A DNA stretch of 64,000 bases from Dirofilaria immitis. Taxonomy: Eukaryota; Nematoda; Chromadorea; Rhabditida; Onchocercidae. Within the stretch, counting starts at the first letter, position 1, and each line of letters opens with the position of its first letter. Location: positions 1,054,001 to 1,118,000 of the forward strand of contig JAKNDB010000107.1 in the NCBI GenBank assembly GCA_024305405.1. Direction: 5' to 3'. Below the pieces are notes generated by a model. It worked only from the letters and a program-made list of their open reading frames with translations, ran no database searches and had not been told where the DNA came from. Position numbers and translations under genes: made by a program. Positions 28,001-40,591 of this stretch are shown piece by piece.

Positions 28001-31000
28001 ATATAAATAACCATTTCGTATACTTAAAGCAAATTGTATTTCACTTAAAATATTTTCGGTTGATAATATATGCGTATCATCCACAGTTGTTCGAAATGTT
28101 ATCTTTAATATATAATCGGATTGTGATAATCTAAAAAAGAAAAATTTAATAAAATAAATAATTTTTTTTTATTTGTTTATTTTTATTTAACTTTTATATC
28201 ACTTTACATCATTTTATGATATCCTATTTACGTCATTTGTTTCATTTTTATGCGTTTGCTTACGTCATTCCGTGAAACTTTTATTATGTTACATACATTA
28301 TTTTATTATATGTCATTTGCGTCGTTTGCTTAACTTTTATGTCACTTATGTCATTTTAGAATATATCACCTACGTCATTTTACGATATGTCACTCACTTC
28401 ATTTTCCGATATTTCACTTACGTCATTTTATAAAACTTTTATGTCACTTGCACTATTTTATAACGTCGTTTGCTTAACTTTTATGTCACTTATGTCATTT
28501 TGCATATATCACTTATGTCATTTTGCAATATATCACCCACGTCATTTTACGATGTATCACTCACGTCATTTTACGATATGTTACTCACTTCATTTTCCGA
28601 TATGTCACTTACGTCATTTTATAAAACTTTTATGTCACTTGCACTATTTTATGACGTCGCTTGCTTAACTTTTATATCACTTATGTCATTTTGCAATATA
28701 TCACCTACGTCATTTTACGATGTATCACTCACGTCATTTTACGATATGTTACTCACTTAATTTTCCAATATGTCACTTACGTCATTTTATAAAACTTTTA
28801 TGTCACTTGCACCATTTTATGACGTCGCTTGCTTAACTTTTATATCACTTATGTCATTTTGCAATATATCACCTACGTCATTTTACGATATACCACGTCA
28901 TTTTACGATATGCTACTCACTCATTTTATGATATGTCACTTACGTCACTCTACGATACTTTTATGTTGCTTACGTCATTTTACGGAACTTTTATGTCACT
29001 TGGTCATTTTACGATGCGTCATTTATGTCATTTTACAATACGTCACTTACGTCACTTTACAATACGTTACTTACGTCATTTTAAGGTATGCCACTTACAT
29101 TTTACTATATGTCACTCACGTAATTTTACGGTATGTCAAAAATTATTGTCATTTACGGTGATATTGAAAAAAAAAAGGGAAGAGAGGAAATAAGGAAGCA
29201 TACCCGATAATGTCATTTGATGATTGATGAAGAAAGAATGAAGTATTATGAAATGTTACAGCAGTATTTATATTACAATCTATCCCAATTAAACCTGGAG
29301 CACATCCACATGAAGCTATTATTCCATCATGGGTAAGTTCATTTCGACATATCTGCTGATGGGTACATGATAAATTTTGACATTCCTATAAATTCATTAT
29401 ATTAATATTGAAATGATACAATCATAATCATTAGATATTACTGTATGTTTGCCATATTAATGATTTATTTCATTAGATATTACTGTATGTATGCCATATT
29501 AATGATTTATTTCATTAGATATTACTGTATGTTTGCCATATTAATGATTTATTTCATTAGATATTACTGTATGTATGTCATATTAATGATTTATTTGATC
29601 TAATATTATTATCAATCAAACCTTAATTCGATGATTACACTTCGGTCCAGTCCATGATATATCACAAACGCATATTGCATGTTTATCATTTTCAATACAT
29701 CGAAATGAATGCACACAATCATCACATGATAATTCAGTCTTAAATTAAAATTTTATTTTAAATGCAAAAATTAATGTTTGAGAAATATTAGCTATCTTAT
29801 TTGAAGATTTATATGAATAGTATCAAATAGATAATAGTAGGAAGTTAGCATTATTTAATCTGTTATTTTGATAATAAAACAAAATTACTTACTTTAACAC
29901 AGGTAAAAGTATCATCTCTTTGTTCACAAATTTCACCTTCGTTACAATCAAGCAAACATTCAGTTTCGTGTACTTCTAATTCACAACGTTTCCCGTAAAA
30001 CGTTCATTACAAATACATTTAAACGTAGACGTATCTGAATCAAACTATTACGTAAATTTCTAATTTCAATCGTATTATTTATTTTTGAAATTAATCAAAT
30101 TTAAGTTAACAAAATAAAATGCAAAAAAAAAAAAAAAAGATAATCAAATCAATTTTGCAATGTTACTATAAATAGAAGAAATAATAGAATGAGTAAATAA
30201 ATATTTAAAAAAAATAATAATAAATCAAAATTTCTATAATTTACTTGTAAAATCAATAAAACATTCGCCATCATTCATGCATGGTTTTGTTTCACAAATA
30301 TTCGTATTTTCACAAAATTCGCCTGAACTTTCTTCGGGACATAAACAAACTGCTGAATCGCCCTTATTTATGCATTGACCTGATAAAGCTATGAGTAAGA
30401 AATTTATTAATATAATTGATAGTTTTAATTCATTCTTAAATTTTAGGTTATATTATGTTATTCTCGAATCAATTTTAGACATTATTCTCGTAAAACTTAC
30501 ATTAAGTGACTTCTTCACTTTTTGATAAAAATATTGAAAAATTTCGAATAAGAAATTTATTGATATAATTGATAGTTTTAATTCGTTTTTAGATTTCAGA
30601 TTATTTTATAACTCTTAGAATCATGCTATTCTCGAATCAATTTTAGTCATTATTTTCGAATCAAGTTCAGCTATTATTCTCGTAAAACTTACATTAAGTG
30701 ACTTCTTCATCTTGAAAAAATAATTTATTTAGTAAAGTTAAAAAAAAAGGAAAAAAAAAAGATACCAGCATTACAATTTCTGTATAAGCATGGATTAATT
30801 TCTGAAATATTTTTCTCGCAATTTTCCCTTCGAAACCATTTTCACAATTACAAATAGTACCATTTATAGACCATATACATTTACCATTTATGCAAGGATT
30901 GCTTAAATTCAAATAATTGATATATAAATATTTGAATTTATTGATTAAAAATTCATTTCGATTTAAAAATAAACTTTTTGATTAGCTGCTATGAAATGAA

Positions 31001-34000
31001 ATATATTTAGCTTTTATCATATCAATACTCAATTATAAATTGATAAGGAAGGATTAAAAAAGATACCCATCAACGGTACATTCGAAAGCATGTTCACATT
31101 GTAAACCGGTAAAAGCAGGTGCACATAAGCAATCACCGGTAGTTTCGAGACATGTTCCACCATTCTTGCAACCACCATTTTTTAAACATGACCATGATAA
31201 TGGTTGATCACAATCTTTACCCTGTAATTTATCGATTGCGCATATTTTCTCGAAATTTATGACAATTTAAAATATCTTTTATCAATAGTGATAATAATAT
31301 TTTAGATATATATATATATATCTCTTACCATAAAACCATCAGGACATTTGCATATTCCATTAATACAAATTTGTTTAGAACTTTTGCAATTGCATTTTTC
31401 CATAATTTGTTCCTATAAAAACAAAAAAATTTTTGTTTTTTTCTAAAATATTTTGAGTGATAAAAAATGATAATAAATTTATTTAATAGTTTATATCTTT
31501 TGATTAATTTTTTTTAAACAATGAATTATCGATTGAAATAATTAGTGAAAAGTTATCTTTTGTATTCAAATCTCGAATAGCATAAAATCTCGAATTATGA
31601 AATATTTTGAAAGAAAATAACATTTATGGAAAATTGATACTTTTCACTATTTAATAAAATTAAAATGGACAAATTTCTCTCTCTGTCATTGCTCTCTCTA
31701 TCAATGCTCTCTCTATCATTGCTCTATTTAGTCGAGATTATAATTAGATTATATCATTGCTCCATTTAGTCGAGATTATTATAATTAGATTATAAATAAA
31801 TGCTTACTTGACATCGATCAGAAGTAAAGCCAGGTTGACAATCGCAATGAAACGTACCATCAATTACACTACAAATTCCATTATTGTAACATGGATTTGG
31901 ATTGCATAACGTATCTTCGTCGCATAAGGTACCTTTAAAAAGAATTATATATATTTGAAATGGATTAATTAATGAATTTAATTTCAATCAAATTAATTCC
32001 ATTAAAATACTATAAAATGAACGGAATGTATGAATATAATTTTAAAAATAATTTGTTTATCAAAAGATAAAAAGATATAATAATCTTTATAAAACGAATT
32101 ATTAATTATCATAGAGAAATTTAAATAAACTAAGAAATTAAGCTTAATAAAAGTTGAATTTTAATTTATAAAATATTTTGGAATGGATATATCTTTCAAA
32201 CAATAATTGTTAATGTATTTACAAATAAGTGAAAAAAGATTTTTTTTTACTAGGCTCCAAAAAAACTTAATCATTATTTACTTTTTCTAAACAAATAAAT
32301 TTTCATTTTAGCCAAAACTTTATTGCTTATAATTTCTGAATGTAATGTAAGATATGAGAAAGTTAAATTTTCAAAATTCAACCTTGGAAGCCATCTTTAC
32401 AAAGACAAATAAATGAGCCAAGTGTATTTACACAGATAGCATCATTTTTGCAAGGTGTAGTTATACATTCATCAATATCATTTGCACATAATGCACCATC
32501 AAATCCAATCGTGCAAGTGCAAGCAAATGTATCCTGTAAATTTGATCAAACTTAATCGTGCCAAAAGAAATAAAATAAGCCTAAATTTTAAATCATTGAT
32601 CAATACAAATTTAAATTTCATTCCTGATCAACACGTTATAACAAATTTACGTTAATTAAAACGTTTCACTTACGTTAACTTGTATACATGCTGCATTATG
32701 TTGACATGGATTTGGAATACATGGATCAGGTATGCAACGTGATTTGCCCGTTTCAGTAATTATACATCTACAACATTGTGTAATTTCATTTTACGCTTAA
32801 ATCTCGAATATCATTATGATTATTATTTTCATTATCATCATTGTTATTATTATCATTATTATTATTATTATTATTTATTAATATTATTATTAACATAGAA
32901 TTCAAAATTATGATGAATATATTGGATTTTAGCAAAGTTAGTAAATTCAATTAATATGCAATTTTTATTTAAATTAAATTATCAATGAGGAAAGTAATAC
33001 CTTTCACCAATTGAACAACCTTGAACTTGACAATCAATTGAACTGATTTCACATAATTCACCCGAATATTCTGCAACTCCTATCATTATTTCCTTTTTTC
33101 TCGCTCAAATTTATTTCATCAAATTATTATAATAACAAATTTTATATCAAAAATTTTCTCTCTCTCTCTGTAAAAATCAATTTTAGGACGATATTTTAGG
33201 ACAATACTGACAATACTAATAATTTCCTCTTTGTAAAGATCAATTTTAGGATGATATTTTAGGACGATACTGACAATACTAATAATTTCCCTTTGTAAAG
33301 ATCAATTTTAGGACAAGATACTGACAATACTAATAAATCATTGAATGAAAAGAATTATAAAGAATGGCATTATTGAAAAATATGGTCTGTGAAATGCTCA
33401 TTTTAGAACTAAATGGCCGTCAAATGGTGCATCATTTTTGGTATAAGAAAACTTCGTAAACTATATTATATAAATTTTATTATGATAAATTTGTATACTG
33501 TATGCTGTAATTAGCCATAACGAAAGATACTGTAATTAGCCATGATAATAAATTAAAATGATTGATTAACTGGATTGCTTAATTCAATCGCACTGTTGAA
33601 CAATTAAGCCAAAATTAGCCAAGAATAAAATTTATAGACGAATAGAATATTTGTCGTAATTATGATAGCAATAACAATAATAATAATAAATATATGCAAT
33701 GATCAGATCAATTTTATTAAGCTTTTACAAAGATGCATTGATATATATATATATATATTAATGTAACGATTTAATTATTTAAAATTAATTTGATAATAAT
33801 AGAAGGATTATATTAAATACCTTTTGAACAATTACATTTTGGTTTTCCAATATCAGAAATGATACATATACCATTGTTTTGACATTTTAACATGCAAACT
33901 TTTTCCGATTCACATAATAATCCTTCGAAATTATTTGGACAAATACATTGAAATGTACGATCTCGATCATTTACTGTACATATTCCACCATTTAAACATA

Positions 34001-34059
34001 CATTACTTTCACATTGTCGTAATGTAAGTAAGCCTAAAATAATTATTTATCATTATCAT

Positions 34060-34111
<52 letters not shown>

Positions 34112-37100
34112 TAGAATAAATAATGATATAAAATTAATTTCAAACAAGAATCTTTTTAGTGGAAAAAAATCATATATTATCTATAAAAATTTATTATCTA
34201 TAAATATTATCTCTTTATTATCTATAAATATTATCTATTATCTATCAATATTATCTGTAAAAATTTATTCTTAATCTTTAAATTTTATTTTTTTTTAATA
34301 TCATAATTTAATCTTTAAGTTTCAATCTCGATCTCGAACAATCTATTATTTTGATAGTTTCTTTAATTTCATAATTTAATCTTTGAATTTTAATCAATTA
34401 TACCGATCAATCTATTATCTTAACAATTTTTTAATTTCATAATTTAATCTTGAAGTCTTAATCGATCAATTTATTATCTCGACAGTTTCTTTAGTTTCAT
34501 AATTTAATCTTAAAATATTTAATCTTTTTCTCGATCTCAAGCAATCTATTATCTTAACAGTTTTTTAATTTCATAATTTAATCATGATTTCTTTATCAAG
34601 AAATCTATTATCTCGACAATGCAATGGAATGAATATATCCCTATATATTGATTAATTTATAATTTGATACAGTAATATTTGCATAATTAACTTCCCTATG
34701 CATATTGTCCTATCATAACTCTTAATATTTCAACTAATATTTTTCATATCTATCTCTACGATATTTTATGTCATGCATAATTAAGATATTAGAAAAAATT
34801 AATGTCAAACATTTTAATATGATAAAATTATCACCGTAGTATGATAAAATTATTCAATATGATAAAATTATCACCGTAGTATGATAAAATTATTCAATAT
34901 GATAAAAATTAATTATCAAATCAATTCGATGAAATTGCTCAATTAAAAATATTCACAAATAATTTCATTGCAAAATGCATTTAATATGGCAATGAAAATT
35001 TGATCATCAATATATCCGATTATTAATCTTTTCCATCACAATCATTACTTAACATGATCTAATATCTACTTTATTCTCGATTAAAGATTTATTCTATGAA
35101 AGGAAATTCTCGTCCTTCTAGAAATTTATTTTTATCAAGAGAAATTCTCGTCCTTTCTTCTCCTTCCAAAATTTAATCCTAGCAGTGATCATCGATGCAA
35201 CGAAGGAATAAAGATAATCAATGAAAATGTTATTTATTAATAGAACTTGATTTATTTTTGTTTATTTCTAACTTATCGATTGATATAATTTTATCAATTA
35301 ATCAAATGTTAAAAACCGTAAAGACTAAATTTGATTGAAATATTTTTCATAAATTTTTTCGCTTTTATTTAAGTGTTATCATTAATTGATATTATTATTG
35401 TAGAAATTAATATTTTCGAGAATAACCGAAATTTTCAAAAATAATTCATAAAATTGAATACAAATAGTTTAGAAGAGAAAAGAAGAGAAAAGAAGAGAAG
35501 AGAAGAGAAATGTTCAATGACATTTTTTCGACTTCAAAAGATTCAACAATAACTATTTGTTATAATGAAAATTGAAAAAGTCCTTGAATATGTTTGTTAT
35601 GATTAAAAGTACAAAATATTAGATCAATAGTGACAAAAAAAAATTTAAGATAAAATTTAAGAAACAGATGAATTTAACCTGAAATTCAGATCTTCCTTAA
35701 TTAAAAAAATAAAAGATAAAAATTATGAAATTAAAAATGACCTAAATTTATTTGGCAAGATTTCTCGAGAAAAAAAATTTCAAGATTATATTTGTTAAGC
35801 AATTTTTTTGAAATTTTTGTTCATATTGCATTTTTGCTTATTTCTTGCACAGCTTTATCATTCATTCTCGAGCATGCATAATCTCGTATAATCTTCATGC
35901 TATACTTTTCAGTTTGTAGATCAAACAATCGATATGTTGAAGAAGAAAATACAACTATTCTTGAAGTAAATTTCTCCTCTCAATAACCTAAGAAGCAATA
36001 AAGTGAAGATCTATTTTCATCCGATCTCGAATAATCGATTCATTTTATTTGAAAGATGTCGTTAATTCTAAATTGTGATTGAATGATTGAATGAATGAAT
36101 GAATGAATGAATGAATGAATGAATGAATGAATGGACTAATTAATGAACAGAAATAAAAGTGTATATTTAGTAAATAACTTGAATAAGTCAAGAGAGATGT
36201 ATTTGTTTACAGATGGAATTAGTTTGTAAATATATCGCTTAGTTTGAAAAATAAAACTAAACAACGAAATAAGAAAAATATATAAATAAATATTTTAATG
36301 TACTGATTAAATTTTTTGAATAGTAATTAATTCAAATTATCAGAAATGGATAAATAATTTTGCACGTTTTTAATTTAAAAATTTTATTAAACAAATGATA
36401 AGAAATGATATTTGAAATTAAATCCATTCCACGTACATGCATATTATATAGAAATGAAAAAATATATTTGAAATTAAATCCATTCCATGTACATGTATAT
36501 TATATAGAAATGAAAAAAAAAGGTATGTATTTGAAATTAAATCCATTCCATGTATATGTATATTATATAGAAATGAAAAAAAAGGTATATATTTGAAATT
36601 AAATCCATTCCATATATATGTATATTATATATATATATATGTATATAGATAAATATATTAATAGATAATTTTATATATTGTATGAAAAGATTATAGGACA
36701 TGAACAAAAATTCATTATTACTTCTTTTATCGTTTAAATGACCGATTAATCGTTCTTTCGTAGGTAATTATCAATATTTTCATATTGTTCACATCAGACA
36801 ATAATTATCATCATTTGTTTGATAATATATCTATTATCTGGATTAAGAGACATTTTTCAACTTATCTGAGCTTAATCATGATAGTTAATGTATCAATGAA
36901 ATGCAGAAAATTCATTCTAACTAAAAGCCAAATAATGATAACAAATAGAAATTCAGAAATGAAATTTAAAAAGAATTTGAAAATGATATTTAAAATTTTT
37001 CTGAATATTATCTGTCTTTTCAAAAATTTTACAAATCAAATTATCATATTATCAAATCAAATAAAGCAATACTATTAATTTTTATTGCGACAGCAAAAAA

Positions 37101-39173
37101 AAGCTAAAATATTTTGTTTATCAATATAGCGTATTTAAACTTATCAACTAGTAACAATATTCTCGAACAATTTATGATATCAATTACTTAAATATCTATC
37201 TATTCATCGTGATTATAGTATCCTCATATAGTTATGGATAATAGATCGTTGGAATTTGAAGAATTTTGGTGTAAAAAGTTTTTTCTTAATTAATATATTC
37301 ATCGAACATTTTTGTGTAATTGTTCCTGGAAAGTTTAAAATAATAAATGATAATAATTAAGCATTATTCTTACGTAATTCTTTAATTTTATTAAATAATG
37401 AATCTTCCAATATGCGTGGAAAATATAGCAAAAATTATTCGAGAATTATTCGTAAATTTCAAATCTAAATTAATTTAATTCATTACTTTTAGTCTATTTT
37501 TAATTATTTGTTAATATATTAATATTCAATTGATAATACGAGAAATATAAAATAATTCATAATTGTCACCATTTTATTGAAATTTCTCGTTCTCGAGAGT
37601 TTCTTGAAATTTTCAGCACATTTTAAATTCATTTTAAATTTAAATCCTTTTCGAATGTTGTTGATTTAATTCTAACATTTGATAATTAATGAGCTTTCTA
37701 TATCCTTAATTATCGTTTTGATATAAGTATAATGCGATTTTTTTCGATTTTAAGAATAGTAAAAAGAAAATTATAATATCGAGAATGAAGAATTGAATGA
37801 TGAGTGCTCAATGAATTTTCGAGAGGTCACTGACGAAATATGCTAATGTCAACTATTTGTTTACTCATTCATCAAGTACCTGTATACTTTATTTAAATGT
37901 TGACACGGAGAATTTAAGGTTGTGTCTTATTTTTGTCGAGAAAGTATAAGCTACTAAACAAATGCAAGAATAAGATAAACAATAAAACGAATAGCATTTA
38001 TTAGCAAGACGAGTTAAATAGACATTGTATTTACAAGTTTATTAAATTTACAATCAAATCATTAATATTTTAAAATTTCAATTTAAAAAAATTTTTTATC
38101 ATTTTACAATTGTCGAGATTATCATTTATAATTGTCGAGATTATAATTAAATGATTGTCGAGATTATAATTGTTCTTTCATACTGCTACTCATAGTTCAT
38201 ACTTATATTTGAATTGAAAAAAAGGAATTAATAACAACTTGCATGATGATATTTCTATGGAATTTATGTATTTAATTTCTAATTATAAATTCTGATAGAA
38301 TTCAAATTATTTTCAATGATAACTGATATCAAATAAAATTCAAATCTATGAGCGTCCTTTTTAATATAATATTAATTTATATTTATTTGAATATATATAT
38401 ATAGATATATATGTATTCTTAAGTTCAAGTAAAAATTAAAATTATTAGCTTATCCTCTAATAAATGATCGATAAAATATAATCACTGATTAAGATTTCTA
38501 TCACAGCTGTATTTCATTTATATTTTATAACTTTGCATTATTTTTTCATAACTAAAATATAGCAAATATCATGCAAATATATTTGACAAGTATCATGAAA
38601 GTATATCTGATATAAGTATCATGAAAGTATATCTGATATAAGTATCATGAAAGTATATCTGATATAAGTATCATGCAAGTATATCTGATATAAGTATCAT
38701 GCAAGTATATCTGATATAAGTATCATGAAAGTATATCTGATATAAGTATCATGAAAGTATATCTGATATAAGTATCATGAAAGTATATCTGATATAAGTA
38801 TCATGAAAGTATATCTGATATAAGTATCATGAAAGTATATCTGATATAAGTATCATGAAAGTATATCTGATATAAGTATCATGAAAGTATATCTGATGTA
38901 AGTATCATGCAAGTATATCTGATATAAGTATCATGCAAAGATATCTGATATAAGTATCATGCAAAGATATCTGATATAAGTATCATGAAAGTATATCTGA
39001 TATAAGTATCAAGTATATCTGATATGAGTATCATGCAAGTATGTTTTACAAATAAAATTGTCAATATCAGCTGCTTGAATAGATAAGAATATACGGTACT
39101 AATCGTAAGGATAATTTAAGAGAAGAATTATATAAAAGTTAAAAATAATGCAAAGTCACTAATATATAATTAT

Positions 39174-39208
<35 letters not shown>

Positions 39209-40461
39209 GAGAGAGAGAGAGAGAATGAAAAAGTGATTCATTTTATTATAATTTGCGTACAAAATTTCTATTTATTAACTTAACGATTATTTTCTTTCTC
39301 GACCGAAACTGACTACCTGCATTATCATTTCTAATTATAATAAAATAGATCATTTTTTTCTTAAATTTAAAAGTTAGAAATAATCACTAATATATAATTA
39401 TAAAGAGAGAGAGGGAGAAAGAGAGAGAAAGAGGGAGAGAAAAGAAAAAAGATCACCAATATATAATTATCGAAGCTAGTAGTTGCTAGCACAAGATTAT
39501 TATCATAATCAGATTATTATCATAATCATTTCTGGAAGTATTACTTCCAGAAATGATAATACATTTATGTCTTGATAAGAATACGCCAAAAAGAACAAAT
39601 TGAAATTTATGATAACAATAAGGAAGGAGAATGAAATTTATCAGATAAAATTAGTAATCATCATCTTCATAGAAATGATAATGCAGGTAAGTCAATTTTG
39701 ATCGAGAAAGAAAATAATCGTTAAGCTAATTAGTAAATAGAAATTTTGTACGCATGAAGAATTGATTTGACAAATTGGAACTAATCAAGAGTAGTAAAAT
39801 TGTTCCTGTCATAAGATAAATACTTCAATAACAATCTTCACATATCATTAAAAGTTTTAACAATTTTGAAATTTTAAATTTAAATCAAAAAGTGATAAAT
39901 GATTAATTGATAATAAGTGATAGGAAAACGCAATATGAAATCAACAAGCTAAGCTTTATTCATTTTTTAGCTAATATTTTATTAATTTAACTGATAAGAT
40001 GTTATCAATTTGAATATTTTTAAAAGGAATTCAAGAATTTATGAATTTTTTTTTAAATGCATATAATTTATGCAAAAATTAAAATCTCTGTATGATGATA
40101 TTATTTTCCAGTTTATCATTATCTGTTCTTCTAATAAAATAGATGTAAAGTTGAAATTCATTCATAAATTGAAAATAATCAAAGCGATTTATTTCATTTA
40201 TCAACAATCCATTAGCAGTTAGATCTTTAAAGGAAATATTTCAAGAAATACGAAATTTGAAAGTTGTAGCATTTTAAGAATTTTTTAAATTTATGATGAA
40301 ATCGAATAGCTTCAGAATCTAAATCTATGATGAAATCGAATAGCTTCAAATATGTATCGTAGCATTTTGAAAAAGTTGAAAAGTTTTGCTTTAAAAAATT
40401 AAAATTATAACAAACCTTTTAATTGAACAAATAATAATAATAATAATATTCGAATAAACAT
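19041..40461 (-). CDS. crb-1: Crumbs orthologue (apical polarity transmembrane protein)
   Basis: Thirty-two exons in transcript order: 40416-40461, 33821-34033, 33001-33070, 32674-32767, 32383-32533, 31808-31932, 31329-31412, 31067-31221, 30766-30901, 30245-30379, 29893-30034, 29622-29738, 29204-29385, 27908-28130, 27253-27428, 26672-26971, 26279-26446, 25863-26114, 25395-25590, 25164-25309, 24736-25008, 23904-24153, 23412-23482, 23045-23204, 22873-22932, 22115-22265, 21528-21752, 21061-21288, 20387-20605, 20104-20301, 19263-19425, 19041-19085. All phases close to 1720 codons once six single-base gaps are filled. The order is signal peptide (MFIRILLLLLFVQLK), about twelve EGF-like repeats, LamG1, EGF, LamG2, EGFs, LamG3, EGFs, a membrane helix (VGPVSAFIIALLIVGFVLFAV), then RRATQGTYSPS and a C-terminal PPEERLI. 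GTYSPS is the FERM-binding and ERLI the PDZ-binding motif by which Crumbs recruits the Stardust/PALS1 and Par6 modules at apical membranes. A possible trans-splice acceptor lies at 40488-40490. Confidence 0.93.
19438..19800. repeat. About 62-bp tandem repeat in crb-1 intron
   Basis: Five to six imperfect copies of a unit containing aaaattaattcaagttttag lie between the last EGF exon and the membrane-span exon. Confidence 0.85.
22530..22865. repeat. About 58-bp tandem repeat in crb-1 intron
   Basis: Five to six copies of a unit containing gatctcgagatatttattta and a following 'tactaatttctttaaac'. Confidence 0.85.
23560..23870. repeat. About 85-bp tandem repeat in crb-1 intron
   Basis: Three to four copies with aaattacgaattaaaagttt and 'ttattattcggatatatcg'. 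The + strand open frame here is a repeat artefact. Confidence 0.8.
24245..24385. repeat. About 43-bp tandem repeat in crb-1 intron
   Basis: Three to four copies of atttgatttaatacggcgat plus 'atagttcaac'. Confidence 0.85.
28190..29150. repeat. CRE-like minisatellite in crb-1 intron
   Basis: Nearly 1 kb of short units of the type cacttacgtcatttta. They are organised in a higher-order unit of about 170-190 bp: the landmark 'atgtcacttgca' recurs at 28441, 28632 and 28800. At least nine exact TTACGTCA (TGACGTAA) octamers are present. The several overlapping open frames here (Met-Ser-Leu-Thr-Ser-Phe type) come from the repeat and are not genes. It sits in the intron between the exon ahead of LamG1 and the first LamG1 exon proper. 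Confidence 0.9.
29428..29600. repeat. 42-bp tandem repeat, 4 copies, in crb-1 intron
   Basis: Near-identical copies of a unit containing tcattagatattactgtatg and 'gccatattaatgattta'. Confidence 0.9.
30390..30700. repeat. Direct duplication in crb-1 intron
   Basis: A roughly 140-bp segment containing aagaaatttattgatataat and 'cgtaaaacttacattaagtg' occurs twice (about 30400-30520 and 30545-30710). The second copy runs up to the next exon and includes the repeat of the 'aagtgacttcttca' block. Confidence 0.75.
33165..33325. repeat. About 60-bp tandem repeat in crb-1 intron
   Basis: Three copies of taaagatcaattttaggac and 'gacaatactaataatttcc'. Confidence 0.85.
34057..34112. repeat. (AAT)n microsatellite
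   Basis: About 15 AAT trinucleotides just 5' (in transcript sense) of the first EGF exon. Confidence 0.9.
34310..34620. repeat. About 60-bp imperfect tandem repeat
   Basis: Five to six copies built from atttcataatttaatctt and 'aatctattatctcgacag'. Confidence 0.75.
36078..36132. repeat. (GAAT)n microsatellite
   Basis: About 13 tandem tetranucleotides. Confidence 0.9.
36396..36625. repeat. About 60-bp tandem repeat, 4 copies
   Basis: Unit with tgaaattaaatccattccat and 'tatattatatagaaatga'. The open frame across it is a repeat artefact. Confidence 0.9.
38575..39045. repeat. 26-bp satellite, about 17 copies
   Basis: Very homogeneous head-to-tail units of agtatcatgaaagtatatct plus 'gatata'. 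Copies differ only by a/c at one site and a few indels. There are no spacers, so it is not a CRISPR array. Confidence 0.95.
39178..39225. repeat. (GA)n microsatellite
   Basis: A GA run preceded by 'cactaatatataattataaa'. The same preceding block recurs at about 39382 and, shortened, at 39452, so a larger unit has been copied. Confidence 0.85.
39253..39754. repeat. Inverted repeat, about 82-bp arms, 336-bp loop
   Basis: The left arm 39253-39333 begins ttgcgtacaaaatttcta. The right arm 39670-39754 is its reverse complement with a few substitutions and short indels, ending 'gaaattttgtacgca'. Inside the loop, 39526-39558 is a second perfect palindrome: atcatttctggaagta, one base, then tacttccagaaatgat. 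It lies in crb-1 intron 1, so the crb-1 primary transcript would carry a long hairpin. No flanking target-site duplication is obvious. It may be a foldback element or MITE remnant. Confidence 0.8.
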
Positions 40462-40556
40462 ATGCGTTAAAAAAATTTTGTTGCAACCTGCAACAACAAC
40501 CGTATTGTCAATGCTTAATGTTTTTTTTCTATTCGTATGATTGATTGCACACGAGA

Positions 40557-40591
40557 AGGTCATATAAAGAAATATGAAAGGTCAAAGGTTG
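40557..40591. promoter_or_regulatory. Candidate nuclear-receptor sites upstream of crb-1
   Basis: An AGGTCA half-site at 40557-40562 is followed by AGGTCA-A-AGGTTG at 40579-40591, a near-consensus DR1 with the extended half-site GAAAGGTCA. It lies 96-130 bp upstream of the crb-1 ATG. DR1 elements are bound by HNF4- and RXR-type receptors, a family expanded in nematodes. Function here is inferred from position and motif only. Confidence 0.4.

Larger units (their letters stand above)
34034..40415 (-). other. crb-1 intron 1 (6.4 kb)
   Basis: This intron separates the signal-peptide exon from the first EGF exon. The phase matches: the donor is after AAAAG in the signal exon, the acceptor is tttag before GCTTAC, and the split Gly codon is restored. 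It contains no other exon that I can support. It is rich in repeats: 34310-34620, 36078-36132, 36396-36620, 38575-39045 and the inverted repeat at 39253-39754. Confidence 0.8.

Noticed and set aside
28387..29193. Several 86-110 codon open frames
   Set aside because: They are readings of the CRE-like minisatellite in different frames and lie inside a crb-1 intron on the opposite strand.
38575..39045. CRISPR-like array
   Set aside because: Units are contiguous and 26 bp long with no unique spacers, in a eukaryotic intron.
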